A stretch of 64,000 bases of DNA, from contig JAFMOC010000095.1 in the NCBI GenBank assembly GCA_019802505.1, positions 226,001-290,000 on the forward strand, read 5' to 3'. Position 1 is the first letter of the stretch, and the number at the start of each line of letters is the position of its first letter. Positions 1 to 11,002 of the stretch are shown piece by piece. The stretch is from Corydoras sp. C115 (taxonomy: Eukaryota; Chordata; Actinopteri; Siluriformes; Callichthyidae). The notes under the pieces were generated by a model. It was not told where the DNA came from. It made no database searches and was given only the letters and a program-made list of their open reading frames with translations. Both the position numbers and the translations under genes were made by a program.

Positions 1-1890
1 TTATTGTCTGTGATTAGAATTTATTATCGTAAATAACAGTGAGAAGACCCGAGTAAAAGAGTTGCTCTCCGGCTCCATTTTGTATTTTAAGAGTGTATAA
101 ATAGACATAAAACTGGCACTCTGGTGCCATTTTGCTTACCTCTCTCCTAAACCTGATGTGCCCTGAAGAAGGTGCACACGTCATTGTAATTCTTTTAATA
201 ATGTGTAAATGGGCGCTATCTGTCTATATCTAGGGTTCCGAGCAGCTGATAGTACCTAGGGGCTTAGGAAATGCCTGATTCATCTAACAACCCGTGAAGC
301 TGATTAATTTCACTCTTCATTAAGACATGTGGCATCTCGTGGACTTAGCATATCTATCCCCCCACCCCAACTAGCCTGTCTTTTTTTATTTCTCCTTTTC
401 CTGTCTGGCCTGGCTACCCTCCTCCGCGCTTTTGTGCCCTTGGCAAATGAAAGGTCAAAGACACTGCAGTGATTAATGAGCACAAAGCACTGGGATCCCT
501 CTGTCATCCCCACCCATTGTGTTTTTTAGTCCAGTTGCTAATTCCTCCAAGACAGCTAATGCTTTATTGAATGCCTAAAATGATATGATGTCTATTGAGG
601 TTTTACCCAAACTGTTTGATTAAATGAGGAAAGAAGGCAGTAGAGGGTCCTTCAAAAAAGGGTTAGTGGAAATCCCACTGTGGAACAGAGATTGTTTTCC
701 CTCCTTTTACTTTTGTGTTTACTGTTCAGATTGAACACCATTACTGCTTGCCAAATCTTCAGATTTGAGTACAGAAAAGCCTTCTTAGTGTGACTTTAAA
801 TTGCTTAAATCAAAGAGGTCATCATGTCTCATTTCCTTCTCTAATTTTATCTCGCTCCTCTCTCAGAGGATGACACTCCACTGGTTTTCACTGAGTATTT
901 ATTAGTAAAATGTAATGAAATATTTACTCACTATTTCAGAAAGGATTAGCAGTGGTAATTGACTGCAACAGAACTGAGTCTCAGTGTGTGAAAGCAACTG
1001 AGATGGAGAGTGAATGAGTAAAGACTATGAGAGAGAGAAAGAGAGAAATAGGGCCCCTTAATGTATGAATGCAGATCCTTAGCGCACAATAGGCCCGTTA
1101 GTGAGGCTGCCTTTCGGCCTGTCACTCTCTCTCCACATGTTGCTTTTTCTTTGAGAGATAAGTGGGCCTAATGCTGAACAAATAGTGGAAATAAGAAGCC
1201 ACTGAGAATCATTCACCACTAGTTTTCCCATGGCACCAAAATACATGGCTCTCAGCGCGCACAAGCAAGAGAGAAAGAGAGGGGGAAAACCCTCTTCATA
1301 AGCAAAACAATTTTGTCACCACAAGCAAATCCAATTGAAAAGTCCACGGGACCACAAGGAATCTGAGTTGTCAGATCGAACGATGGCAATAAAAAGATCC
1401 AAGCAGACTAAATTGGCATCAGGTGTGGGCTTCTCTGACCAGTAATAGGCTCGCACATTGTGAGAACTAGACGTTTGGCCATTTCCAAATATAATGGGAG
1501 AAATTAATGCAAATGAGTGAGTGAAATAAAATGTATTTAAATGCAGATTGAAAAGGCCCCTGTGTTCTGCCTGATAACAAGTTGCTGTAAGAGAATAACC
1601 TCATTGTGCTAGCTCATCTCACCCCCATTGCTTCTGTCCCCACAACATTTTTTCTCAATGGTGTTTCATAAGGGACCTTTGTTCACTGAGTAAACTTACT
1701 CTGTAAACTATTTACATTGCTCATTTGTTTAAATTTCAGATGTTTTTCCATTTGCTAGAGTAGTCTTTAATGGGCTACAGAATAAAATACTAATTGCAGT
1801 GGGAATATGGCCAACAACAAAAAGGCACCATCATTAATGATATTTCTGTTGTAACCCAACAAAAACCTTCATAGAAGGTCATAAACAAGC
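1..1890. other. Intron, unique AT-rich sequence
   Basis: This is the intron upstream of the first visible exon. I see no exon, no clear transposon and only short low-complexity patches, such as GA-rich sequence near 1028-1050. Part of it, about 1320-1620, is unique sequence with TAAT-rich motifs and could hold a regulatory element, but nothing here proves that. Confidence 0.5.
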
Positions 1891-1898
1891 ATTTGGCC

Positions 1899-2300
1899 TT
1901 GTACAGAGGTGCTTAAAAGTTTGTGAACCCTTTAGTTTTCTCCATACACATGACCATCATCAGATTTTACACAAGTCCTAAACGTAGATAAAGACTAAAC
2001 AAATTAGACAAAATATTTGGGCTATATGGAAAGGAAAATGATCTAATATTACATGTTTGTGAGTGGCAAAAGTATTTGAACCTCTAGTATTAGCAGGTAT
2101 ATCTGTCCATTAACTGAATATCAAGAGAAGGTGGGCCATGCAGCAAGTCTATGACTTTAAGCACACAAGTCATTCTAATGTTTTGAAATGACCAAGGCAA
2201 CGTCCTGACCTTAGGTGAGCAGTTAATGTGAGGAAAGCACCCAGAAGCTGCTCTCTACAGAGGAAAGAGCTAAAATTGCTCCAAGCTAGTGTGCAGGACT
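1899..2300 (+). mobile_element. Tc1-like transposon end, remnant
   Basis: The text around 1905-2100 (GTGCTTAAAAGTTTGTGAAC, CATCATCAGATTTTACACAA, GTGAGTGGCAAAAGTATTTG) is the terminal and subterminal pattern of a common fish Tc1-like element, as I recall it. The copy is diverged, carries no recognisable transposase, and its 3' boundary is uncertain. Confidence 0.6.
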
Positions 2301-2339
2301 CATCAACTCTTACCAAAACGTATTAGTTATTGCTATGGC

Positions 2340-2445
2340 ACCCGATCCTGGACAGAAACATTCTCCTCTGGATTAGCATGGGGAATCCCCCCTCCCCCCT
2401 GTGATACTAGTCCCTACAAAAGGATTAAGCAGAAGATAATGTGAT
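2340..2445 (+). repeat. V-SINE tail fragment
   Basis: The reading CCTGGACAG..., ATTCTCCTCTGGATTAGCATGGGGAATCCCCC, then AGGATTAAGCAGAAGATAATG matches the 3' body and tail of the SINE that is complete at 4591 and 27805. The tRNA-like head is missing. Confidence 0.6.
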
Positions 2446-2548
2446 GAGATAATTTTATCTTGTTTGTTGTGATTTGAAAAACATTGAAAACCATGCTTGT
2501 GACTTCTGTTGAACTGGGTGTGTCCAATCAGTGGTCTGTTACCATCAG

Positions 2549-2901
2549 TGTAACAGGTGCCTAGGGCACCTGTCACCTGTTCAGTGTGTCTTTTGTTCTT
2601 TTGAGTTAATTAACGTTCACTGGTACTTAGTTTAGTTAATTAACTCGTTCTTGTCATTGGTTTGTTTCGTGCATGTGGTCGGGTGTCTTTTTGTATTTAT
2701 TTCCTGTGTTCTCTGTCCTCGGTGCACGTCGATTATTTTATGTCACTCGTCGGTTGTACCTCTACCTCGGTTGTCTCTACACCTTTAATAAATCCTGTTA
2801 TTCTGCTACCTGTGTGCCTGGCTCCCTTCAGCGTGTTAAAGCGCGGCGGCTCTGCGCCTCCTATGCGCAGCCGCTTTATTCCGCGGTAGGCGATTCTGAC
2901 A
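2549..2901 (+). repeat. 5' LTR of element 1
   Basis: About 353 bp, TGTAACAGG...CTGACA. Near its start is an almost palindromic CAGGTGCCTAGGGCACCTG, then two copies of the TTAATTAAC motif. TTTAATAAATCC near 2785 is a polyadenylation signal (AATAAA), as expected in the R region. The end is GC-rich (GCGCGGCGGCTCTGCGCC). It matches the 3' LTR closely but with scattered substitutions, so the insertion is not very recent. Confidence 0.9.
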
Positions 2902-3078
2902 GATCGACGTGCCCGTCAATTTGGGGAGTCCAGAGCCCAGGTAAGCTATTTTCAAAATTTTTCTTTGCGGGGGCCGTATAACCTCATACTCGCGGCGCGT
3001 TCCGCCGTGTCCGCGAGTGCGCCGCTATGCGCAGCCCGCCGTCCCGGAGCCGTAAGGACGGCTCTAACAGTGATGTAG

Positions 3079-3867
3079 GAGTATTACGACTCCGATGATG
3101 AGTGGTTATGGAGGTACGGGTATGAGGCGCTCCGTGCAGAGGAAGGTCTCAATCTGGTCGAGATATCCGATGATGAGGCGGACGAGTCATACCTGTATGG
3201 GCATATTCTGCCCATACAAACCCTCCTGAACTCTGAGGAGTTCTGGACTGACGCTCCACTCCAGTTTGTTAAACCCCCCGTGGCCAGATCCAGACGCAGA
3301 GCGCGCCGGCGCGGTGCCAAGACGCGTGCCCGCCGAGGTCCAGCCTCGGGCTGGGCGGCGTGCGGCCCCTGGATAACGGCTGGACCTCGGCGGGGGGCAC
3401 GCACGCCGCCCAGCCCATTGTCCAGGGGCCACACGCCGCCCAGCCCGTTGTCCAGGGGCCGCATGCCGCCCAGCCAGTTGTCCAGGGGCCGCACGCCGTC
3501 CAGACCGTTCTCCAGGGGCCGCATGCCGCCCAGCCCGTTCTCCAGGGGCCGCACGCCGCCCAGCCCGAGCAGCAGGGGCCGCACGCCGCCCAGCCCGAGC
3601 ACCTGGGGCGTCCGCCTCGCCACGCAGCCAGAGGGCGTCCGCCTCGCCACGCAGCCAGAGGGCGTCCGCCTCGCCACGGAGCCAGAGGGCGTCCGCCTCG
3701 CCACGCAGCCAGAGGGCGTCCGCCGGACCACGCAGTCAGAAAGCGTGGCCCACTCCTCGTGCGCCGTAGGCGTACATCGGACCACGCAGCCAGAGGGCGC
3801 CCACCGGACCACGCAGCCAGAGGGCGTTCGGTACGCCTCCCCAACAGAGGGCGTGGCCCACGCCTGA
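3079..3867 (+). CDS. ORF of LTR element 1: acidic N-part plus Pro/Arg tandem repeats
   Basis: The frame is open from 3079 to a TGA at 3865-3867. It begins EYYDSDDEWLWRYGYEAL, continues with an acidic region (EISDDEADESY), a basic stretch (ARSRRRARRRGAKTRARR), about seven 10-residue repeats of the type TPPSPLSRGR, and about nine 9-residue repeats of the type GVRLATQPE. The codon just upstream is TAG, preceded by ATG (ATG-TAG at 3073-3078), so the natural start may be broken; the first downstream ATG in frame is at 3280. It could be a remnant Gag or a novel low-complexity protein. No known domain is seen, and translation is unproven. Confidence 0.45.
   Translation, partial: EYYDSDDEWLWRYGYEALRAEEGLNLVEISDDEADESYLYGHILPIQTLLNSEEFWTDAPLQFVKPPVARSRRRARRRGAKTRARRGPASGWAACGPWITAGPRRGARTPPSPLSRGHTPPSPLSRGRMPPSQLSRGRTPSRPFSRGRMPPSPFSRGRTPPSPSSRGRTPPSPSTWGVRLATQPEGVRLATQPEGVRLATEPEGVRLATQPEGVRRTTQSESVAHSSCAVGVHRTTQPEGAHRTTQPEGVRYASPTEGVAHA
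3403..3612 (+). repeat. 30-bp coding minisatellite, about 7 copies
   Basis: The unit ACGCCGCCCAGCCCGTTGTC plus CAGGGGCCGC repeats head to tail about seven times with small changes. It stays in frame and encodes TPPSPLSRGR-like decapeptides. It makes long false ORFs on both strands. Confidence 0.9.
3607..3867 (+). repeat. 27-bp coding minisatellite, about 9 copies
   Basis: The unit GGCGTCCGCCTCGCCACGCA plus GCCAGAG encodes GVRLATQPE. The first four copies are nearly identical; later copies drift (GVHRTTQPE, GAHRTTQPE, GVRYASPTE). The series directly follows the 30-bp series in the same frame. Degenerate copies may run on to about 3950. Confidence 0.85.
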
Positions 3868-4060
3868 TCCGCCTACGGCGCCCACCTGACCTCGGAGCCA
3901 GAGGGCGTTCGGCATGCCTCCCCCACAGTGGGCGTCCACCTGAGGGCGCGTGCCAAGCCCGGCTCAAGGAGGGCGGAGGACCCCCCCCCCCCCCCCCGGG
4001 ACTGTTATTTTTTTTTCTTGGTCGCGTCCCCCCGTTGCCTGACCGTAGGGGCGGGGGTAC

Positions 4061-4415
4061 TGTAACAGGTGGTAAGGGCACCTGTCACCTGTTCTGTGTG
4101 TCTTTTGTACTTTTAAGTTAATTAACGTTCACTGGTACTTAGTTTAGTTAATTAACTCATTCTTGTCATTGGTTTGTTTCGTGCACGTGGTTGGGTGTCG
4201 TTTTGTATTTATTTCCTGTGTTCTCTGTCCTCGGTGCACGTCGATTATTTTATGTCACTCGTCGGTTGTACCTCTTTGCTTTTGGTGTCTCTACACCTTT
4301 AATAAATCCTGTTATTCTGCTACCTGCGTGCCTGGCTCCCTTCAGCGCGTTAAAGCGCGGCGGCTCTGCGCTTCCTATGCGCAGCCGCTTTATTCCGAAC
4401 TAGGCGAGTCTGACA
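4061..4415 (+). repeat. 3' LTR of element 1
   Basis: About 355 bp, aligned end to end with the 5' LTR. It differs at scattered positions, for example GGTGGTAAGGGCACC where the 5' copy has GGTGCCTAGGGCACC. It ends GTCTGACA, followed by the ATCAG target duplication. Confidence 0.9.
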
Positions 4416-4590
4416 ATCAGCTTAAGTGGACAGAAATAACTAGTGCTGGTTTCAGAAGCAATTCATAAGACAGTAATGCACTTTATGTTAAAAAACTAGC
4501 ACACAGACTTTTGTTGAACTCATCAGCAGGAAAGAAGAAAACTCAAATGAGTTCTGCATCAAGATAATTAACAACAGTTAAAAAAAAATA

Positions 4591-4955
4591 GGGCGGCACG
4601 GTGGCTTAGTGGTTAGCACGTTCGCCTCTCAACGCTACGGATTCGAATCCCCATCTGGGTGGAGTTTCTCATGTTCTCCCCGTGTCCGCGTGGGTTTCCT
4701 CCGGGTTCTCCGGTTTCCTCCCACAGTCCAAAAACATGGATCAAGTCAATTGAGTTCTCCAAATTGCCCCATGTAGAGTGTGTTTGTGTGCGTGTCTGTG
4801 TGTGTGTGTGAATGTGTGCCCAGCGATAGATTGGCACCCTGTCGTGGGTGTATCTGCCCACCGCCCGAAACGTTCTCCCCTGAATGGGCATGGGGAACCC
4901 CCCCGTGACCCTAATATAGGATAAAGCGGAAGATAATGAATGTATGAATGAATAA
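4591..4955 (+). mobile_element. V-SINE, full length
   Basis: The tRNA-related head GGCGGCACGGTGGCTTAGTG contains an A-box-like segment, with a B-box-like GATTCGAATCC about 35 bp downstream. The conserved core TTTCCTCCGGGTTCTCCGG is followed by CCACAGTCCAAAAACATGGA, the part shared with zebrafish DANA-type V-SINEs. The tail reads GGATAAAGCGGAAGATAATG followed by ATGA repeats. It is followed by an AAATA-rich patch. Confidence 0.85.
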
Positions 4956-5045
4956 AAATAAATAAATAAATAAAAATTATTTTAAAAAATTGCTAAGATG
5001 ATACATTAATCCTAGAAAACATAACTTTAATTTTATAAATAAGGG

Positions 5046-5046
<1 letters not shown>

Positions 5047-5096
<50 letters not shown>
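5047..5096. repeat. (TG)n microsatellite
   Basis: Uninterrupted TG dinucleotide run, about 25 units. Its six-frame ORFs (CVCVCV) are artefacts. Confidence 0.98.
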
Positions 5097-5097
<1 letters not shown>

Positions 5098-6810
5098 CCC
5101 TATACAACGTCTACGTCTACAATAACTTGCTCTTCGGAGGTTTGGATACTATTTACAACCACCAAGATGTCACCTCTATGTGGATCACCTCTATGTGGTT
5201 CGAGCAGCAACACCAATGATTGGTTAATGTAATGGTTAATCCCATCAAGAAGTGACCAATTATGAGTAAATTCATATTTACACCATATTCATTAAATGTC
5301 ATCATAAGCCCGGGCAACAAGTGCACAAGTAGGGTCTAGTCATATTAAAAAAAAGGGTTACAGATCAGTTCATTTGCTTCTGAATGTCATATTTTCATGT
5401 ATATCTGCGGTATTTGTAATATATGTTATTCCAGATGATGAAATGGTTTGTTATTTGACTTGGTTTAAGGCCGTGGAATAAGTGAGCACATGAAAAGACA
5501 GTTTGTGTTATAGTTTGCAAGCCCAATCTACCTGTAAAAATGCAAAGGCCATTTTAAGGGTTGAGCTCAGATGTAAGGGAAAAGTGTGGTCCTGGGCTGA
5601 GCTGGAGACTGTGCTGTGTCCAGAAGGTTTGAGCCTGTGATTAATGTGAAAGATAATGTGCTGGGGAAATGAGTAAACACTCCCTCGCTGCCTAGCTTTG
5701 TGCTTCAGCGGGCCGATGACAAGGGCAGTGCAAGGTGAGAATTTAACAGTCCTGTTGGAAAAAGAAAGATCGAAAAGAGACTCAGAGAAAGAGAGAGAGG
5801 GAGAGAGAGAGATTCAAAAGAGTAAAGCATGACAGACCTGGGAAGACACAAAGAAAGAGGGAGTGAGCTGCTTTGCTAATAAAGCAGGCTGACAAAAGTG
5901 GAAGTTTTTCAGGAGTAGAATAATTAAAAGTGCTCAGGGGACCGCGGTTTTAATTTCACATTTAAAAGGCTAAAGATTTCATTTAAAGCCGCACTGAGAA
6001 GCAAGAAGGTTAATAAGACGAACAAAGCGTGCAGTGTGAGAACATACTCTCTGAACAAAACTGCTGGACTTTCACCTGACATGATTTTAATTATCTATCA
6101 TGCCATGTTCCTAACTGGTGGCCAAAAAAGGGACACTGATTAACAGTGTTAGTGACCAGTTGCTGATTTTTTTAAACAGTCCTAATTGCTTTTTTTCCGC
6201 ATTTAAAGATTAGCCCACAGGACAAAAGTAAAACAATGTAACATTGCAGTTAACAAGGTTAGTGCTGCATTTACTGTGGGCTTGAAAAAGGGAACGCCAA
6301 TAATACTGCTAATAATAAATATATACACATTGGCTGCATAGTGACTAAGTAAGCCCTATTTTTTTAGTCCCATGGTGTGTAGAGTTTGCATGTTTCCCCT
6401 AAACTTAATAACCCTGTTTCTGTATTTCTTAATTCTGGAGACAGAAGATATAAAAATATCAAGTTCCCAATATGTGTAATTGTGTGTAGGCATTGTGATT
6501 GACTCAGAAACTTTCCAGGGTGTTTCCTTGGCACTAACAGCAATATAAATAATAAATTATATAATAATGTGTACATTGTTTTTTAAACAGTGTACATTCA
6601 TCATCTATTAGTCATCTATTTGCAACAATCTACCTTATAACAACATTTATAACCAATATTAATGTAATAACAGTGCAATAATAGTGTAATAATCTGATCT
6701 CAAAATACCAAAGGTGTTCATTTAATACATCTTGATTCTGATGTCACAGTTTGTCACATTAAATTGTGTTTTGGGGCGGAAGCATTGTTATATTTTATTA
6801 CTAAATTTGG
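5097..6810. other. Intron, unique sequence
   Basis: No exon or clear transposon is seen. A GA-rich tract lies near 5763-5815. The block about 5450-6250 is non-repetitive and TAAT-rich and could contain regulatory DNA; this is untested. Confidence 0.45.
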
Positions 6811-6813
6811 ACT

Positions 6814-7000
6814 CGGGCAGCACTGTAGTTTAATGGCTAGCAGTATTCATGTTCTCCACATGGGTTTTCTGTGGGCTCTCCGGTTTCATACGATAGTTCA
6901 AAAACATGGACTCAAGGTAAAAAGGCTGCTCCAAATTGCCCCAAGTTAATTGCCCCATATAATGTGTGTGAGTGTGTGACCAGTGATGCTGCTTGCATTT
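6814..7000 (+). repeat. V-SINE, diverged and truncated
   Basis: CGGGCAGCACTGTAGTTTAATGGCTAGCA is a decayed tRNA-like head. It is followed by CATGTTCTCC, TCTCCGGTTTC, CAAAAACATGGA, CAAATTGCCCC and a TGTGTGAGTGTGTG end. Several internal pieces are deleted. Confidence 0.7.
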
Positions 7001-7792
7001 GATGCACTCTTAATTATTTAATTGATTTTTTGATAGATTTTTTTTATTCTTATCAAACTTTATTCTTTTGTTCTCTTGTTTGTGTAAGGTTCTGTGTCTT
7101 CCATGTTGTTGTACACGCTGAGTGTGTCTTTGTGGTTTATTGGCACATTGGTTTACTGTGAACAGGGCTCGTTGAGAACATCAATCTACACTCAAATCAG
7201 AAACAGTGAAAATTATTAATTATGCAGAAGTTGCAACCATCTCCACTGACTCCAGTGCATAATTTCCCATCACATTTTGAAGAATAGCTGAGTGGGTCTT
7301 GTCAATTTGGAGCTTGAGATAAAAGCTTTACAGTCCACTCAAAAGTTAAAGACCTGTCACTGTCCTTGCCCTGGACCTGACAGTTCTATATTGTATGTTT
7401 ATCAGTACCCTAATAAAATCCGCATAAGGGATATTGTGTTCTATATATAGTACTTAATGAACCCTGCACTTTGACAGTGGGGAAGCTGTAGTAACAGTTA
7501 CTATTCTTGGAGCTGTGGCATGCTTCCTGGTGAAAGATCCTTCATTATGACATTTTTAATCCCAGTTCATGACTCGCTTATAAGTAACAGGCATTTTAAA
7601 ATTGTTGAATAGTATATTTAATAACAATTAAGCTGTACATGATACACAGAGATATGTATTTTACAGTACATTACAGAAATGTCTGATTTAGAGTCCGAGG
7701 CATAGTATATGTTGTATTAAAAGGATATGTAGCAGAAAAAGTACACGTGCCAGGATCTTATTATCTACTGCTTAATATTATACCAGGGATTA
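7001..7792. other. Intron, unclassified
   Basis: AT-rich sequence with no recognisable exon or transposon. Confidence 0.4.
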
Positions 7793-8052
7793 GGGTTGCA
7801 AGGTGACCATCCATACAGGGGAGGACATTTCTGTTGTTGGGCAGGTGCAAATCCATCTCTGGGCACCCACTAACACACAATATATAGGAACAATTTATAT
7901 AGGGACAATTTCACCTCGAATCTATGTTTTTGGACTGTGGGAGGAAACTAGAAGAAAACCCTCGGGAGAATATAGAAATTCTACTCAAATCGGGATTCAA
8001 ACCTGGATACCCAACGCTGAGAGGTGGGCATGCTAGCCACTGTGCTGCCACA
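7793..8052 (-). repeat. V-SINE, diverged
   Basis: The reverse complement of the SINE is readable: TTTTTGGACTGTGGGAGGAA, GGGATTCAAACCTGG, GCTGAGAGG..., GCTAGCCACTGTGCTGCCAC. It is shortened in the middle and lacks the (CATT)n tail. Confidence 0.75.
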
Positions 8053-9435
8053 TTCCAGCAAGGACCCTATAAAAATACATTTTCTTGATAAACGTAAACA
8101 ATTAGCTGGGTATTTGTTTCTGAAAAATATAATGTTTTAATGCACATTTTTCCTCTTTACATTGACGTGTTCATCTTGTCATCACTTTCTCATTTGTCAC
8201 AAGGCAGCCCCAGACTTTTGTTACTTCTAACAAGAAAATATTTTCTACATAGTCATTACTATAGATTTGAATGATAAGAACTAGTAGCTGGACAAAATGT
8301 CATCTGCCCTTTCGATTACATTAATATTCAGTATTTTAGTATTGACAGACACTGACAATGATTAAAATGTATTTAATGTGACCCTATGTAGATTTTTTAG
8401 AAACATAGATTATAATTACTCCTTTAATTTAAACATCTCTAATATTGCATAATTCGGTCCTGCATTGTCTTTTTATAGTAAATTAATAAATTTCCAGAAG
8501 ACTACCGCTCTTAACAACATTTGTGACATTCTTGGATTTCTTAATGGCTGTCTGAAACCTTCTGAGGCAGATTGTGAAAGTTTAATTAAGCATGTCCAAG
8601 CAGAGCAGTCAGAACAGCAGTAAGTTATGCTAATTGCGGATTAATTCTGATGCAGGGCGAGGGGAATTATTCGTTTTTCATGATGTTTGGGAGCACTAGG
8701 ACAAATGAGATGTGTGTGAAATGCTGTTAAGGTCCAGGGCAAGAACATAGAGAAGAGCTGTACCTCATCTGTAATACACCGCGTACACTAATATCTGCCC
8801 CCTTTTTCTTATATTGCAGCTCGATATTGATCTGCTAAAATTGTGCCATATTGGAGCTGTCTGTTGTGATATTCATCATTCTGTCATGTGCGCCCCACCA
8901 CTCCCCCTTTGCACTAGTGCCCACGAGTTATTAGAGCCATGGGCTTGAAGAGGTTGAAGGCTTTAGTCATGGGGATGTTACCAACAATTCATCATAAAGC
9001 TGAAAGAAAAAGAAGGGGGCAGAAGAAATCTCAGGTGATGTCTGCTTTAAGATTTATGTCTTCTTGAGCTGCACATTAAGAATTATATCATCAACTGGTG
9101 TGAGGACATTGCTTCAGTCTTACTCAGATGTGCTGAGTCGGACTATTTGCTTTCGTGCTGGGCTTAAATGGGCTTTTCTTCCCTCCTCATGAAGCTTTTT
9201 TAATGGAATCTACAGCTTCCAGGAATAAAGCCAGTGATTTACTCTGCACGATGGAGGGGAGCCGCCGCTCTGATAAAGCTTGTCTGAAGTAATTGTCATT
9301 CTGTGGGTTTAAATGGTACAGGCCCGGCCTCTCCTCCATTCTGCCGTGTTTGGCAGTTGATGCCAATCAGTCAGCGGGGATGAAAGTAAACTTGTGTGCG
9401 CCACATTCAATTTGTCTCTTTCCTCCCTCTACATG
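8053..9435. other. Intron, unique sequence
   Basis: No exon is seen. The part from about 8480 to 9400 is non-repetitive, has balanced composition and contains TAAT and TGACAG-like motifs. It is a reasonable block for a conserved-element search. Confidence 0.4.
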
Positions 9436-9439
9436 CACA

Positions 9440-9506
<67 letters not shown>

Positions 9507-9512
9507 ACTCAT
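9436..9512. repeat. (CA)n microsatellite
   Basis: A long ACAC run of about 35 units, ending in CACTCACACACTC. Confidence 0.98.
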
Positions 9513-10233
9513 TGCCACTGTTCATTCCCAATTGGATGGATCTCCTGTTCTCTGACAGGTTCACATAGTTTCTGCAGTAGGACATTTTTGATGACAAATT
9601 CAATCAAACAACTGCTCCTCTTCGTTGTGAACAAAAACTTCTCTTGATTAGGACTTTTAAATAATGCCTGGGGGTTGGGAACGGAGCTTTTATTGACTGT
9701 GAGGATGTTACAGTAAACAGCATTTAAACTGTCGCTGACTGAATTGATCAGGGCCCTTAGCCCGCAACAGATGACTGGAGCTGCATAAACAGTATCTGAG
9801 TATGCAAACACGCTTGTGTGCGAGCCTGGGCTCCTGGGAGGAGACAGCGCTACTTCTGGTGTGGAACTGAGAGAAATGGGGCAGACTCGTAACCTTGTTG
9901 TGCACTGAGAACACTTTACTGCTCCTATGTAAACACTTCCCTTCCTCTCCCATCACTGAGCCAGTTTGGATTCCTCACAATATTTACATTCCATTAATTA
10001 TTAAAAAAGAAAAAGTGAGAATAAACAGTAGATAATTTTTGTTTAATGTTTCACTGCATTCCAATTCACAGTCCAATTAATGTTAATCATTAAGGATTTC
10101 CTGTTTAGCTCCAACATCAATCTCAGACCTCAAACTAACTCCCTTGACTTTATATCTATTTTCCTCTGCCAGTTTAATTTTTATTAATATTTTACGAGAA
10201 TGAATGTTGAAGTGTTTATCTTTAAAGTGTTAT
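9513..10233. other. Intron, unique sequence
   Basis: No exon or transposon is recognised between the CA repeat and the inverted repeat at 10234. Confidence 0.4.
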
Positions 10234-10284
10234 CAGATCTTTAAATGGCTACATAAACTTATTCCTGTTACTTATATACACCTG

Positions 10285-10356
<72 letters not shown>

Positions 10357-10371
10357 CCATTTAAAGATCTG
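10234..10371. repeat. Perfect 19-bp inverted repeat around a (TG)n tract
   Basis: CAGATCTTTAAATGGCTAC at 10234-10252 is the exact reverse complement of GTAGCCATTTAAAGATCTG at 10353-10371. About 100 bp lies between the arms, of which roughly 70 bp is (TG)n. The arms could pair into a hairpin. A MITE or a repair product could make this; no target duplication is evident. Confidence 0.9.
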
Positions 10372-10384
10372 TTTATAATCTTTT

Positions 10385-10530
10385 TTAATCTCTTTATCTT
10401 GACCTCTTAATCCTCTACTAGGGTCGCTGGGGTTTCGTATGTCCATCAAGTTATGGGTGCTGGGCAGATACACCCAGGACAGTATCCCAATCCACACAAA
10501 TTATATAGGGGCAATTTAAAGAAACAATTT
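10385..10530 (-). repeat. V-SINE tail fragment
   Basis: CTTAATCCTCTACTAGGGTC, GGGTGCTGGGCAGATACACC, CAGGACAG and ATATAGGGGCAATTT match the 3' half of the SINE in reverse orientation. A weaker relative (ATTTATTTTCTGCTTATCC, GGGCAGATA) lies at about 10690-10800. Confidence 0.6.
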
Positions 10531-11002
10531 AGAGCAGACACTTTACCTTGAATCTTACAGACACGTTCTAGGACCCACTTTATAACCTTGCCACCTTTAA
10601 ATATTTGTTAATAAATACATACTTTTAAAAGGTTTCCTTTAATTTAATTTTTTTATTTTGTAGTTTTAACACATTGCTCAATCCTTTATTATCTATTCAT
10701 TTATTTTCTGCTTATCCTGATTAGGGATAGGGAAATGCTGTAGTCCATCTCATAGAGTAGAAACATCATGGGCAATTCACAGCAGGGCAGATATACAAAC
10801 AAACTCATTTACACATTCGTACCTGTGGATAATATATTACCTTTGGTTTACCTACTAGCATGTTGTTGGGCTGTTAAATAAAAAACATAGCTCCTAAGGA
10901 AATTCACACAATCTTAGGGAGAACATGCATATTCCACACAAAACATGCATTATCACATATTACACAAATTCAGACTTAATGTAACAGTTTAATTACAACA
11001 TG

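Larger units (their letters stand above)
2549..4415 (+). mobile_element. Complete non-autonomous LTR retrotransposon (element 1)
   Basis: Two direct terminal repeats (2549-2901 and 4061-4415) both begin TGTAACAGGTG and end TGACA. The element is flanked by a 5-bp target-site duplication, ATCAG, at 2544-2548 and 4416-4420. The internal part is only about 1.16 kb and encodes no protease, reverse transcriptase, RNase H or integrase. It holds one ORF-like frame followed by tandem coding repeats. The G-rich run GGGGCGGGGGTAC just before the 3' LTR sits where a polypurine tract belongs. It must have moved using enzymes of another element. Ty3/gypsy is the likeliest source by LTR form and 5-bp duplication, but this is inference. 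Confidence 0.9.

Noticed and set aside
3403..3867. Regular 27-30 bp repeats as a CRISPR array
   Set aside because: The units are contiguous with no unique spacers, and the host is a vertebrate.
3084..4081. Long minus-strand open frames (242 and 270 codons)
   Set aside because: They are mirror readings of the 27/30-bp GC-rich arrays of LTR element 1; arrays with unit lengths divisible by three leave several frames open.
4591..4660. tRNA gene at SINE heads
   Set aside because: A- and B-box-like motifs are present but the sequence does not fold into a full cloverleaf and is joined to the SINE body; these are SINE promoters.
9367..9603. Open frames made of (CA/TG)n, also at 5047, 10249 and 25428
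   Set aside because: Translations are runs of HTHT or CVCV from microsatellites.
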